NCBI GenBank assembly: GCA_014904845.1
Contig: MU119299.1
Coordinates: 62,001 to 126,000, forward strand
Source: Acephala macrosclerotiorum
Lineage: Eukaryota; Ascomycota; Leotiomycetes; Helotiales; Mollisiaceae
DNA length: 64,000 nt
Direction: 5' to 3'
The translations under genes and the position numbers were made by a program. Positions 21,901 to 32,375 of this stretch are shown here, piece by piece. The notes beneath the pieces were generated by a model. That model was not told where the DNA came from and did not search any database. It saw nothing but the letters and a program-made list of their open reading frames with translations. Within the stretch, counting starts at the first letter, position 1; the number at the start of each line of letters is the position of its first letter.

Positions 21901-22828
21901 ACGCCAAGCTCTATAATTTCTACCACAAAACTATCAACGGGACTGGAAAAGTAGGATTCAAACTCAACGACAACTTCGGAGTCCCTTTATATCCCAGAAA
22001 TGTCAGCCATGTCGAAGCCACGAAATGGTTCAACGATCTCTGGCTCGACCCCATCGGCTACCCAACCTGCCTCGGACAAGACTATCCAAATGCATATAAA
22101 GCTACCTCGAAAAACATCACAAGCCTCACAGAGTCGGAGTTGGCGGTTATAGGCAACACGACAGACTTCTTCGGCATAGATATCCCTACACGGCCACCGT
22201 CGTCTCTCCTCCCGTCGAAGGCATTCTCGCTTGCGCCTCAAACTTCTCTCATCCATTACACCCTTACTGCGTCACACAATCCTTCATCGGAAACGATGGG
22301 TGGGAGATTGGGTACGGGAGTCAAGGGACTGCGGCTTATATTGCACCGAAATACTTTAGAGAGTATTTCAAGTATGTATATAGCACGTACAAGAAACCTG
22401 TCTTTGTGACTGAGTTCGGATTTCCTGTTTTTGGAGAGGGCCAGAAGACGCTGAGCCAGCAGAGATATGATTTACCGCGAAGTTTGTACTATACGGGGAT
22501 CATGGCTAAGATCTTGAAGAATATTTGGGAGGATGGGGTGGAGATCATCGGGGCATTGGCTTGGAGTTGGGCGGATGATTGGGAGTGAGCTCTTCTCTTC
22601 TTTCCCGACCCATTCCCACCCTTTTGCGATAACGTTGAGGATCTCTTGCCCCTCCATGCCAGGGTGGATGGTGGGTGAGTAAGACATGAATGCTGACTAT
22701 GAGCATCTAGGTTCACGACGTTCGACACTCATTATGGCCTGCAGACTGTGAATCGAACAACGCAGCAACGCGCGTATAAAAAAAGCTTCTTTGACTTTGT
22801 CGAGTTCTATCAGACGAGAAAAGGCTAA
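18953..22828 (+). pseudogene. GH1 beta-glucosidase, broken by transposon E3 and a frameshift
   Basis: A secreted family 1 glycoside hydrolase. A signal peptide (MLWFHIALLCTALQCIRAQ) is followed by PAPTASATYAKPYASF, typical of fungal GH1 N-termini. One intron around 19090-19190 is not resolved. The frame is interrupted by E3 (19405-21242) between TTTRL and YHTTV and is continuous if E3 and one TA are removed. The barrel continues with FGVAGSASQCEGAVA, WTRILP and the acid/base motif KINEP. Near 22182 two extra bases (GAT-AT-CCC) shift the frame; beyond it PYTATVVSPPVEG and the nucleophile motif VTEFGFPVFGEG are read. A 126-bp intron (22585-22710) precedes DTHYGLQTVNRTTQ and the stop. It hydrolysed beta-glucosides; a link to the aromatic cluster (releasing an aglycone) is speculative. 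Two independent lesions make it dead. Confidence 0.88.
19405..21242 (+). mobile_element. E3: Fot1/pogo-like transposon with degenerate transposase
   Basis: 1,838 bp, flanked by TA (19403-19404 and 21243-21244), with inverted ends AGGCC...GGCCT. The inner terminal part (GTGGGCCACCTCGCTTAG) matches the layout of E1/E2, but the sequence differs, so this is a related subfamily. It is much less AT-rich than E1/E2. On the + strand around 20090-20560 a broken Fot1-type DDE transposase can still be followed: KAWTFFIECIS, then ATENG-TFDAIALE and later NYETTEFM and LDLSVFA, interrupted by stops. The ends carry a run of 13 C (19411-19423) and a run of 26 G (21214-21239). Confidence 0.85.
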
Positions 22829-22949
22829 TCGCGGGGGTGAAAGGAGGGGCAATCGAGTCGTGTACTCCCCCTTGTCTTGCCATAACTGGTAGAGAGATAA
22901 AAATTAAGGAAGGTGTGGAAATCAAGCTAGAACTGAATCCAAAATACAT

Positions 22950-24516
22950 TTATATCGAAGGAATATGCAACGTCCTCACATTCGTAAACACATCCCTACT
23001 ATAACTTCCCCCTTCCCTCCCCGTTCCCGAATTCTTCATCCCCCCAAACGGCGTCCCCAATTCCCTCACCAACCAACAATTCACCCAAATAAGACCAGCT
23101 TCAAGCTGTTCCCCAACACGTCTCATTCTCGCACCATCTTTCGTCAACAAAACACTCGCAAGTCCGTTCGGGTTATCGTTTGCTAAGCAGATGGCTTCGT
23201 CTTCTGTCTCAAAGGGTGCGATTGTGACAATGGGACCGAAGATCTCGTCTCCCATGATGGCGGAAGATGTTGAGACATTGGTGAGGATTACGGGGTTGAT
23301 CCAGTATCCGCCTTTTGGGTCTTTGGTGGGGATAGACCCGAGCTGGAAAGTTGCTTTCTCTTGCACTGCTAGCTCTAGGTAGGAGCGGATCTTGTGATAG
23401 TGCTGTAGAGAGACAATTGCACCAACTCTTTCTCCGACTCTATAGTTTTGGGAGACGTGGTCGGTGAACTTAGTGACGAAATCCTCGTAAATGGTTGATT
23501 GCACATATATCCTTGAACCACAGAGGCAGATCTGTCCATCTTGTTAACCCCAGTTTCAAGATGAAGAAGGGGTAGGACAAACCTCGCCTTGGTTCTCAAA
23601 CGCCGCTTGAGCAGCAGTGACGATCGCTCTTTCCATCTCAACATCATCGAAAATGAGCGTTGGATTCTTGCCACCAAGTTCCAGTGACAGATGCTTGTAG
23701 ATATCCGCCGCTGTGTCCTTACGAATCTGAATCCCAGTCGCAGTCCCACCGGTGAAAGAGATACCTTTGATGTGTGGATTCTTCACCAAAGCAGAGCCTG
23801 TGACGGGACCATTTCCGAAAATGATGTTGACAACACCGCTAGGAAGCTTGGCTTGCCGTATGACTTCGGCAAGCACTGATAAAGTCAGTGATCGTGTGTG
23901 GTAAGGGAGGAGATAATAAGCTTACGAAATACAGACATGCTCGTCACCTCACTTGGTTTCGCTACAGCAGTATATCTAAAGGCAATGCAAGGGGCGATTT
24001 TCTAAGTGAGAAGATAAAGGGGCATGTTCCAGGGAGAGATCAGGGCGAATACTCCGGCTGGTGATCGATGCTCGTATGTCAGGGCGACGCCATCGATCAT
24101 ACGTGCAGAAGTTTCCTCGTGCAGGATGTAGGTTGAAAAGTATCTATTATGTGTTAGCTACGGATATTGTGCAGAAAGAAGGTGAAAGTTGGAACTCACG
24201 AGAAATTAGAGATCGCTCCATCAATCTCGACCCTCGCTCTCTCTAGCGTCTTCCCCTGATCTATACTCTCCTAAACCGCGAATAACTCTCTGTTTTCCCG
24301 AATAAGGGTGGCGATACCTTGACCTGTCTGCACGAGATGTCTTGCTCCAGCTGCCGAACGCCACGGCGGCAGCAGCGACAGTCTTCTCAACATCTTCAGG
24401 AGAGCTGATAGGTACGCGACTCAGAAGCTTTCCTGTTTTCGGATCATAAGAATCAATCCACTCCTCAGATTCATGGCGAACGAAAGTGTTCGAGATGAAA
24501 TTCTCGAGGATCACAT
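22950..24516 (-). pseudogene. aldehyde dehydrogenase, 2-aminomuconate-semialdehyde type, inactivated
   Basis: Exons 24200-24516, 23926-24143, 23583-23875 and 22950-23531, with introns of 56, 50 and 51 bp. Family features: LENFISN at the start, the NAD-site motif LISPWNMP, KPSEVTSMS, SFTGGTATG, the catalytic Glu region SLELGGKNP and the catalytic Cys region GEICLCGSR built across an intron, then EIFGPIVTIAPF. It would oxidise 2-aminomuconate semialdehyde to 2-aminomuconate. Lesions: TAG at 24271-24273 and TAG at 24002-24004, each where the family has Trp (TGG->TAG), and a frame change near 24311-24321 where some 11 bases seem missing before IATLIREN. The start is uncertain: the ATG at 24516 is two bases out of frame with LENF. 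It is divergent with the esterase gene. Confidence 0.85.
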
Positions 24517-24996
24517 GACACCCTTCGCTCTCGGCCCGCAGGAAATGATGGGCTTTGTCAAGGGTATCGCATTCCCAGAGACTGGCGATCGCTTTGCAGT
24601 GAGAATTGCTGTCTGGAACCCATTGCTCTGCAAGGATTGCTTTGATGGCACGTGAAGAGAACTTTGTTGTTGTAGGTAGATGGACGACCTGACATGGACC
24701 GCGCGCTGATCGATCACATTGCACCTGATATCATAGCCGAAGATACAGAGGCCGCTCGAAGAGCAGTGGGTCACTTGCAATGGGCCCCAAGAGCGAACCT
24801 TCAAGAGTGGGGTATCAGCGAGAAGAGTCGGGAGCGTTCCGCCGGAAGCGGACCGCGCACTCAAACACCCGTCGCGACGATAACGATGCGGGGTAGCTGG
24901 TCTCTCGCAAAGACAGTCGAGGTCTGGAAGTCTAATGAACGTTTCTAAAACAGTTTATACGTTGACTCGTGATTACCGATCGAGCAGAGTGGCAAT
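24517..24996. promoter_or_regulatory. divergent promoter of aldehyde dehydrogenase and esterase, with CGG sites
   Basis: 480 bp with no supported gene. It contains CGGAAGCGG (24843-24851), identical to the direct repeat at 7929-7937. CGGACCGCGC (24849-24858) overlaps it and is shared exactly with 27558-27567 upstream of the FAD monooxygenase. Further CGG triplets start at 24829 and 24889. Confidence 0.45.
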
Positions 24997-26009
24997 ATGG
25001 AAGAAATTGCTGCCGCCATCGCCAGACATGGTAATGTCTGGTCTTTGCAGACGAATGAAGATATGGAAGGGCTGTATGAGCCACTGCATGCTCTGCGGGC
25101 TGAAGGTTTCAAGAATAGTGTGAGAGTAGAGAAGTCTTTGAAGTATGGGCCATCTGAGAGGCACAGAATTGATGTATGTGCTTCCGTTGATCTTAGTATG
25201 AATTCCTGCTGATCGAGTAATCATTCACAAGCTTTATTATCCTGCCACTGCTCCAACATCTCCTTTACCGGTGGTTGTGTTTTTCCACGGAGGAGGTTTC
25301 ATTGCGGGAGACAATGACATAACTCCCTCAATGCATGGACATATAGGTAGATTCTCCTTGAGTAGCCCAAATTAGGGACAAGATTTTGACGATGACAGGA
25401 AATTATTTCGCAAGTAACGGATGTGTCTGCGCACTTGCAACATACCGGGTCATCCCTGAAGCCAAGTATCCCTCTGGTGCAGAAGATGTTTCTCTCGCAC
25501 TCAAATGGACGAAAGAAAATGTAAAGACCCGTGGTGGAAACCCTTCAGAGATGACAGCAATCGGCCAGAGCGCAGGAGCGGCTCATCTGGCATCAGCCAT
25601 CTTTACCGGGAAACTGAAGAGCATGGATGTCAATCTCCATGGCTCCGTACTGCTGAGTGCTCCTTTGTGGTATGATTTGCGACAAGAACGGAGGAAGAAA
25701 AACATGGCTGCGTACCATGCCACAGACTCCGAAGAGGAGATATTGGCCAAAACAGGAGTTGCAACATTTCGCTCTGCGAACGTGAAAGATGTCTCATCAA
25801 GCGATATCTTGCTGATGCTGGGGGAATTTGACTCAAATGAGATTGTGGATGGAAATCTCATGTTTGTAGAAGAGTACAGGAAGACGTTCCACAAGCTTCC
25901 ATGCCTGGAAATCATGAAGGGCCACAACCATATCAGTTACTTCTTGGGAATCGGGTTGGAAGGAGATAAGCTGGGGAAACGCATACTAGAATTCGTAACA
26001 GGCACATGA
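24997..26009 (+). CDS. alpha/beta-hydrolase, HGGG esterase/lipase type
   Basis: Exons 24997-25173, 25232-25346 and 25399-26009 (introns 58 and 52 bp) encode 300 residues. The oxyanion motif is FFHGGGFIAGD, the nucleophile elbow GQSAGAAH, a likely Asp in GEFDSNE and the His in KGHNHISYF. This is the hormone-sensitive-lipase / BD-FAE-like esterase fold, the group that also contains arylformamidases. In this cluster it could release an aminoaromatic acid from an ester or amide, but no substrate can be read from the sequence. It has no signal peptide, so it is probably cytosolic. It is head-to-head with the aldehyde dehydrogenase and followed by the RidA gene 209 bp downstream on the same strand. 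Intact. Confidence 0.88.
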
Positions 26010-26218
26010 AGTTGGTTGACTCGTGGCTGTACCGTAGCCAGCCCCACGCGGGTAAGGGACCCCACTCCTGTGAACGTTGCAGAATTTGATGAGCCAATGA
26101 TGGGACCAACTTAAGTAGAGTTGGCAAAGCAAAGACATCTATCGAGACATTCCGAAATCAAGAAACCTATTCACACCACTTGCCGCGAAGACATCAACAC
26201 TTGTCTCGAACCGACACA

Positions 26219-26698
26219 ATGTCTTCTCCGAACGGCACGGCGTTTCTCCTCCCGCCATCAGGCGCCCAAGGCCTAGCCAACTATCCTCACGCTCGCACTC
26301 TTCCTGCCTCTGCACAAACCTTGTTCGTCTCTGGAATTTCCTCTCGGAGGGGCGACGGTACATACGCTGGGTGCACAACCTCCGCAGACGGTGTACACAC
26401 GCTGAATATCAGCGAACAGACAGCCGCGGTCTTGCAAAACATCAAGACCGTTATTGAAGGAGCCACGAATGGGAAGTGCGGGTTGGAGAGCATTATCGAC
26501 GCAACGATCTTTTTGACCAACATGAAGGACTACGGGCGTATGAATGCTGAGTGGAACAAGATCTGGCTGGAAAAGGAGAAGGCGCCAGCAAGGACGTGTG
26601 TTCAGGTTGCAGCTCTACCGAACGTGAGGTTGTGTATTGAGATCAAGTGTACGGCTGTGGTAGCTGGAGCGGAACCTACAAATAGTTCTAGGCCTTGA
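26219..26698 (+). CDS. RidA-family protein, probable 2-aminomuconate deaminase
   Basis: A single exon of 159 residues starting at the ATG just upstream of SSPNGTAFLLPP. It is a RidA/YjgF/Rid family protein: YPHARTLPASAQTLFVSGISSRR, TAAVLQNIKTVIEGA, IDATIFLTNMKDYGRMNAEWNKIW, APARTCVQVAALP and VRLCIEIKCTAVV. In bacterial 2-nitrobenzoate and 2-aminophenol catabolism a member of this family is the 2-aminomuconate deaminase, releasing ammonia and forming 4-oxalocrotonate. The neighbouring 3-hydroxyanthranilate dioxygenase, ACMS decarboxylase and aldehyde dehydrogenase supply exactly this substrate, which supports the deaminase role. A general imine-hydrolysing RidA function is the alternative. Intact. 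Confidence 0.85.
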   Translation: MSSPNGTAFLLPPSGAQGLANYPHARTLPASAQTLFVSGISSRRGDGTYAGCTTSADGVHTLNISEQTAAVLQNIKTVIEGATNGKCGLESIIDATIFLTNMKDYGRMNAEWNKIWLEKEKAPARTCVQVAALPNVRLCIEIKCTAVVAGAEPTNSSRP

Positions 26699-27820
26699 GG
26701 ACCAGTCCTTCCCTTTCCGCAATTGACAGGAGTAGCTTAATTTGAGGTGCGAACGCTAAAAAAAAAACTGCATTGAACTTCGAGTATTTGAACTGTATAT
26801 CTTCCCTTCTCCTTCGGCTGGCTAAGTCACCTCGGAATGCTGTGTTGCCAAATATTATAAGATCCGTACTTGGGAGAGCCTTCGCAGAGGTAGATAGGGT
26901 CCACTAGACATTTACGCCCAAGTATCTTGCTGTTCGAGGTAGTCCAAGTCTCCAGTCCCAGATTTATTCGGTAGGAGCTACGCATGAGTGTATATGCAGT
27001 ACGGAGGATCGCCTTCCACAGTATCGGACTTATCTCTTCGTCTCTAAGGTCGGAACTTCAACGACGCATCTTCCTCCACCACTATAAGGTCTGCCATCTT
27101 CTTGGGAGCTCAATCAAGTGGCAGATCGAGTAGAGGGGTTCATTGTTTTTTTCGATGACACTCGTGTCATTTCGTCCCGCGGTGTATGGTCCCAAACGGT
27201 CGTGGCCGTTGAAATTTTGGAGGTTCTTGAGTTCATCCAAGGATCGTGTTCTTTAGTGAGGGTATAAGAGTCGTGGAGAATTGCGGTGTCCTTTTCGTTT
27301 GCATCTCACGGTGTTCGCGTTTGTTTCTTTAATGGAAAGTTGCAGCCTGAGGTATCAAGGCAGCCTGGCTTGTCACGTCCCAAATCACGTTTCAAACTCG
27401 TCTCCTCGTCATCAACTACCAGCTCGAGGCGTCAAACTCTACGACGGCTTGGGGTTCATCTTTCTGGTAGTTCTATCGCTTAGATTAACGGGGCTCATCG
27501 TCCAGGCTCCCTTCTCTTTTCGGGTAACATTCGTGGTCACAATCTGCCCTCGGGTGCCGGACCGCGCTCTTGCAGATATTTTTTTCATTTCGGATCGCTC
27601 TATCATCGTTATCGAACTGCGCTTGCAGGTGCAACATTTGAGTTTGGACTCACTGGAAGTATCCGAATAGACTCAAGGTCATGTGGTGTTCGTAACATCT
27701 GAGCTGAGCTACCGTGAGGCTTGGGTTACTAATTGGCGGAACCACTCAACGCAGTTGTGCCAATGCTTGCAGGTATAAGGCACTCCCCCAAGTTGGTGAA
27801 GTAGTCTCTGCAAGCACGAA
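26699..27820. other. intergenic, upstream of FAD monooxygenase
   Basis: 1.1 kb. An open frame at 27281-27670 shows no domain and I do not support it. CGGACCGCGC at 27558-27567 (CGG-A-CCG) matches a site in the aldehyde dehydrogenase/esterase promoter. Confidence 0.4.
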
Positions 27821-29217
27821 ATGGGTTCATATTTGTCGTTGCTGACTCGTTCAAAAGCGTCTCAGGAAGATGGGTTCAAAGTGCTCATCATTGGAGCCGG
27901 CATCGTTGGTTTGACAATCGCTCAAGGATGTCGAGAAAATGGCATTCCCTTCGAGATATTCGAGCGTGATGAGGGAGGGTCGAAGTCTCAAGGCTGGGCA
28001 TTGACCTTCCATTGGTGCTTGACTTCTTTGGAGAGGACCATTGGAGCAAAACTTGCTGCCTTACTACCCACGGTAGACAGCTTCTCTCTTCCCTTCTTGA
28101 CTCGTGCTGATCTCAATTCAGGCCGTTGTTGACCCCTCACTTAAGGAAGACGAGGGAAATTTCATGTTCCTAAATTGTGCAACTGGCGAACCCCGGTATA
28201 AGATTCCTCCCTCAAAGCGACGTCTGAGAGTCCATCGACAAAAGCTGCGCGAAGTCATGTCTACCGGCCTTAACATCCAAGAAGGAAAAAGTTTAAGATC
28301 AATCGAGAATCTCCCAGTAGGTGGCGTAAAAGCACATTTTATTGATGGCACGAGCGCAGCTGGGTCGATGATTATCGGGGCAGATGGAAACAATAGCGTG
28401 GTTCGAAAACACCTTCTCCCTGAGGCGCACAAGCTCAATTCCTTACCCGTGAACTTGGTTGGCGTTGTTCGACACTTTACCCCCGAACAAGCTGCCCCGG
28501 TCCGCGCAATCGATCCTCTACTCTTCCAAGGACTCCATCCTGAGACCGGTAACTATCTTTGGTATAGTATTCAGGTAAGCAGCGCTCCTGCACAACCACA
28601 GGTTACAGATTGACCCTTTCCTCAGGAGTTTTTCGATGAACCAGATGGACGAACGTCTTTCGATGCCCTTGTGATCATCAGCTGGCTCATCAAAGACGAG
28701 GCGAAGGATGCCATCCCAAAGACTCATGCAGAGAGGATAGCTCTGATGAAACGGAGGGCAGAGGGCTACGCAGAGCCGCTGAGAAGTATTGTTATGGGTA
28801 TCCCGGATGACTTGTCATTCACCACACCTCTTCGACTGGCAGACTTTCCTTGTGTGGAATGGGACAACAGAGACGGACAGGTCACCTTGGCAGGAGATTC
28901 TTGCCATGCCATGACGATGTGAGTATCACTGCCCCCCTCCCTCAAAGCTTGACTTCTCTGACTATGTTAGGTATCGCGGAGAAGGTGCAAACCATGGAAT
29001 TCTGGATGCAGCACTGCTAGTGGACCAATTGAAGAAGGTTCAGGAAGGCTCTGCGTCGCTGAAGGCAGCCATTGATAATTACGAGGCAGAGATGAGGCCA
29101 AGGACGCATGCAGCTGTTCTGAAAAGTCGTCAGGCGGCATTAGATGCCCACGATTGGAATACCCTGACTGAAGATTCACCTGTGGTCGGAGCGAGATCTG
29201 CACCCGCCACGGCATAG
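27821..29217 (+). CDS. group A FAD-dependent aromatic monooxygenase
   Basis: Exons 27821-28072, 28122-28574, 28626-28918 and 28971-29217 with introns of 49, 51 and 52 bp encode 414 residues. The FAD-binding Rossmann motif is VLIIGAGIVGLTIAQ with the acidic end FEIFERD. The second motif is MIIGADGNNSVVRKHLL (DG motif), and the third is VTLAGDSCHAMTMYRGEGANHGILDA (GD motif). This is the salicylate/hydroxybenzoate-hydroxylase class of NAD(P)H flavoprotein hydroxylases. In the cluster it could hydroxylate anthranilate to 3-hydroxyanthranilate or prepare the gentisate-type substrate; both are inferences. I see no C-terminal membrane helix of the kynurenine-3-monooxygenase kind. No lesions. Confidence 0.88.
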
Positions 29218-30101
29218 CGTATGGAGTCCTGATATTTCTTGTATCAGAGGTTCTACTTGCTGTTCTGTGACTTTGGATCATCATTTTGGTTAGCGACTTT
29301 GAAGTGTTTGCTTCATTGCCAAATTTTCCTCCTTTGTCAATTTATGAGGCTGTGTCGTGGCAAGTGCCTATCATTCAGTAGCCCAACACAAACCCGGCGA
29401 TCCTTGATATCAAGAGGCCTCACCATGTTCCGCCAGGCTGGTACTAAGTAGATTTCCAGTGATATCCAGAGTGAAAAATGTGGTGTCGGAGGCCTCAGTT
29501 TCATCAGTCTCGTCGTTGGGTTTGCTGTGGTGCAATGGCGTTTATCTGCAAGGCTGTCGTCGCTGGCGTTGTAGTATCGAAACAGATAAGATGGTGCAAG
29601 GACCGAATGTCCGAATCCGTTTCCGGACATGGTGGTGTCCAGTTGCGAGGCTGACCCACATCCATCCACCAAACTTGGGCGTCGCTTCGAAAGCCTTGGG
29701 AGGCCTCACTTCAACTCGCCTAGCCATCCACACATGGCCCCTGGATGTCATCTTTGGCGGAGGCCCCACGACATTCAAGTTCTGTATTTAATCTTAACGT
29801 CGCCCACATTATCCCACGAGCATCGAGGCTTGCGTATATGGCTGTTGGCCGTATCCGAGAAAATCGATTGCCCTCCTTGGGACTGGCTTAGCGGTCTCCT
29901 AAATTTCATCAATCCAAGGCCTTAGTTCCTTGGTTTCCTGGCTTGAGGAGCCAATCTTTGTTTTGCAGAAGTCTGCCTTGTCAACGGCAGACTCTGCGTA
30001 CACGCAGTCCAAATTCCGCCCAATTTTGTTTCAGAGTTATCATACGTTGGGTCAGTAGAGCTTCCGGGAGGGTGTTCCGAAGAATCAGAATATCCTAATG
30101 A
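29218..30101. other. intergenic, no gene seen
   Basis: About 880 bp. Open frames on both strands here lack domain signals. The first exon of the following zinc-finger gene may lie in the right part. Confidence 0.4.
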
Positions 30102-31093
30102 TTTACGGCCAGGGTTTCGTCTTCTCATCTTCATGAATCCGGTTTCGAATACAGCAAAATTGACGAAAACTTCTCTCTCGACCACCTTTTTACGACTCGC
30201 AAGGAGTCTTGGAACTCTTCACTAGGCAACTTCGAATATTTACAAGCACAACTCGACAACGGGAGCGCATTTCTCAATCCTGTCCCTGGCATTCAAATTC
30301 CGATCGATAGTGTCAATTCCAGCTTGCGGCTTGATTGGGACAAAATTGACTCGGACTTCGACTTTGACCTCGATCTCGACTTCGACGGAGGACTTCAGCT
30401 TCAGCGCTCCAATATATCGGGGGCTACGCGCAGTGTGCTTTCATTCAGCTCTCCCTTTCTCAACGATTTTGCTCTCTTCGACGCTGCAGCTGGACTGCAC
30501 CTTGACAACGTTACAGCACTGTCTTCTTCTCCACGAGCCTTGGACCTCGATCATCAGTCTCCTGCACCCTCTGCAACTGAGCCGCCTTCATCAACGTGTG
30601 CTCTCCACACATCAGCGCCACCAAAACCCCCTCCCCTGGTTCTCACGGCTTCCTCAAACGCTGCAACGACAATAGAGTGCACTTGGCCAAGTTGTTCCAG
30701 GTCCTTTACTTCCATGACAGATTACAAGTAAGCTTTCTTTTCCTGACTTCTCGGTAGACTCTGACACCCCAAAGCCACCACATCAAAAACCATACCAAGC
30801 CATTCATATGTCTCCACTGCCCCGCTCGACACGCAACCAAACGCCATCTCGATCGTCACGTCAATGAACGCCATCATGCCGCCGAGCAATATTTCTGCCC
30901 AGTCGTAGGTTGCAAGCGCTCCCGCATCGGCGGACATCCCTTCCCTCGACCCGAAAACTGCAAGAGACATTTGATGAGTGTTCACAAACTTGATGGAAAT
31001 GCTGCGGGTGAGCTGGATATGAATGAGGAGACGCGACAGGCTCGGGAGAGCAGGAAGCAAAGGAAGAGGGTCGAGGTGGTTGTTCTTAAATGA
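30102..31093 (+). CDS. C2H2 zinc-finger protein B (paralog of the gene at 3.8-4.9 kb)
   Basis: The frame is open from 30102 to 30727; a 47-bp intron (30728-30774) follows, then exon 30775-31093. The acidic N-terminal part contains an Asp-rich run (about residues 75-95: DFDFDLDLDFD). The first finger, CTWPSCSRSFTSMTDY, is completed across the intron by HHIKNH. Next come CLHCPARHATKRHLDRH and CPVVGCKRSRIG...NCKRHLMSVH. The C-terminus is basic. The intron interrupts the same codon as in the paralog at 4453. No ATG begins the visible frame, so a first exon upstream is missing from this model. Probably a nuclear DNA-binding protein. It lies just outside the right end of the catabolic cluster, as its paralog does on the left. 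Confidence 0.7.
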
Positions 31094-31607
31094 ATGAACG
31101 AATTTTCTTGGGCCAATCTACCATTCTGGAAGAATTATCTATCGAGTGATTCGAGTTTGGCCACGACGATGAGAAGAGCAACTTGTACCTTGTCTGTTGT
31201 TTATTCAGCGACTCTCGATGTCTTATTCGTACCATTGGGTTCACCATGACATTCAGCACCTTGCCCCTGTCTTACCAGAAGAAACTTGTTTCTCAGCCAT
31301 ACTCAAAGCATCTGCAAAGACCAGAACGCCTGTGAGCGCAATATCTCTAATGTAATTGTCGGCCTCATTGAAGGTACTGGCGACGGCACACCGACGATCA
31401 CGTATGCGTTGGCCTCGCTAAAGCTAGCAGCTCTTCCAGTCCTTTTCGGGTCGCAAGATGCGAGTTTGAGAGGAACCATGACACCGACGATGACGAATTC
31501 GAGGAGTATTCAACCCCAGGCACCAACTTGGAAGCCATTTTTCTTGCTGTTCTTCAGTCATTTTGGCCAATGGTTCTGGAATTCGAAAATCTCGGTTGCT
31601 CTACCCC
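31094..31607. other. intergenic, no gene seen
   Basis: About 500 bp of ordinary composition up to the hAT-derived element. An open frame from 31286 reads into that element and has no family signal. Confidence 0.4.
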
Positions 31608-31615
31608 CGTCCATT

Positions 31616-32164
31616 CAACGTAAACTACAATATAACAATATATTTTATTTATTATAATAAATAAATATAATATAACGAAGTCATATCGTAATAAATATAA
31701 TATGATCCAGCTTCATATTGCCAATATTAGATGAAATTGGCATATTTTTCATATTGTTTATATTAAGTGAAAAAGAAATTGAGAGCTCGAAAGTCCTTTT
31801 TGGCGCTAAAATCACTATTTTTGATTGTCGGAATCGTTTTAGAATTAAGGTTATTTAAGCTATAGAGTCTTTAAAATCGTAATTAAATATTGTAGAGGCC
31901 CTCGACGACGATATTGAAAATATGGAGAATATAGCAAAAAAACTTTTAGAGCGAAAAAGCGACGACGAGATCGATTTAACAATTATTAGCTGAATTGAGC
32001 ACTTTTTAACGTTTGTATCGTTATATTGGCAATATATTACGTGATAAATATGATATAGTAGTCCCATATCATATCAGATACGATATAAATAGCTTTATAT
32101 CGCGATAATAACTCGAGACTCTATATTACCCAATATATATTGTTTCATATTGTGGCCAATACTG
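31616..32164 (-). mobile_element. hAT-derived non-autonomous element (MITE-like)
   Basis: 549 bp, AT-rich, with a perfect 8-bp target duplication CGTCCATT at 31608-31615 and 32165-32172. Both ends align with the ends of the large element at 33874-36728 in opposite orientation: the right end CATATTGTGGCCAATACTG corresponds to CATATTGTGACCCACACTG, and the left end is the same repeat carrying C/G-to-T/A changes. The internal region is far too short for a transposase. Confidence 0.82.
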
Positions 32165-32375
32165 CGTCCATTAGTCCTCTCTTATTGTAGTCAACACAGC
32201 CCCATTAAGGTAGTTATATGCTTCAGTCCCTCCTTTACTACACTAAGACTCTGTTCGAGAATTCTCGTTATTACTGTTGTTGATTTCGAGCTCTTTCTGG
32301 CGTCGCTTGCACTCCACAAATTTCAAACACACTTTTGCATATCTCTCAACACCAACAACAAGTCCTGTCATCAGA

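Noticed and set aside
27281..27670. 129-codon frame upstream of the FAD monooxygenase
   Set aside because: Composition and sequence give no family signal; an overlapping frame is also open; probably untranslated promoter DNA.
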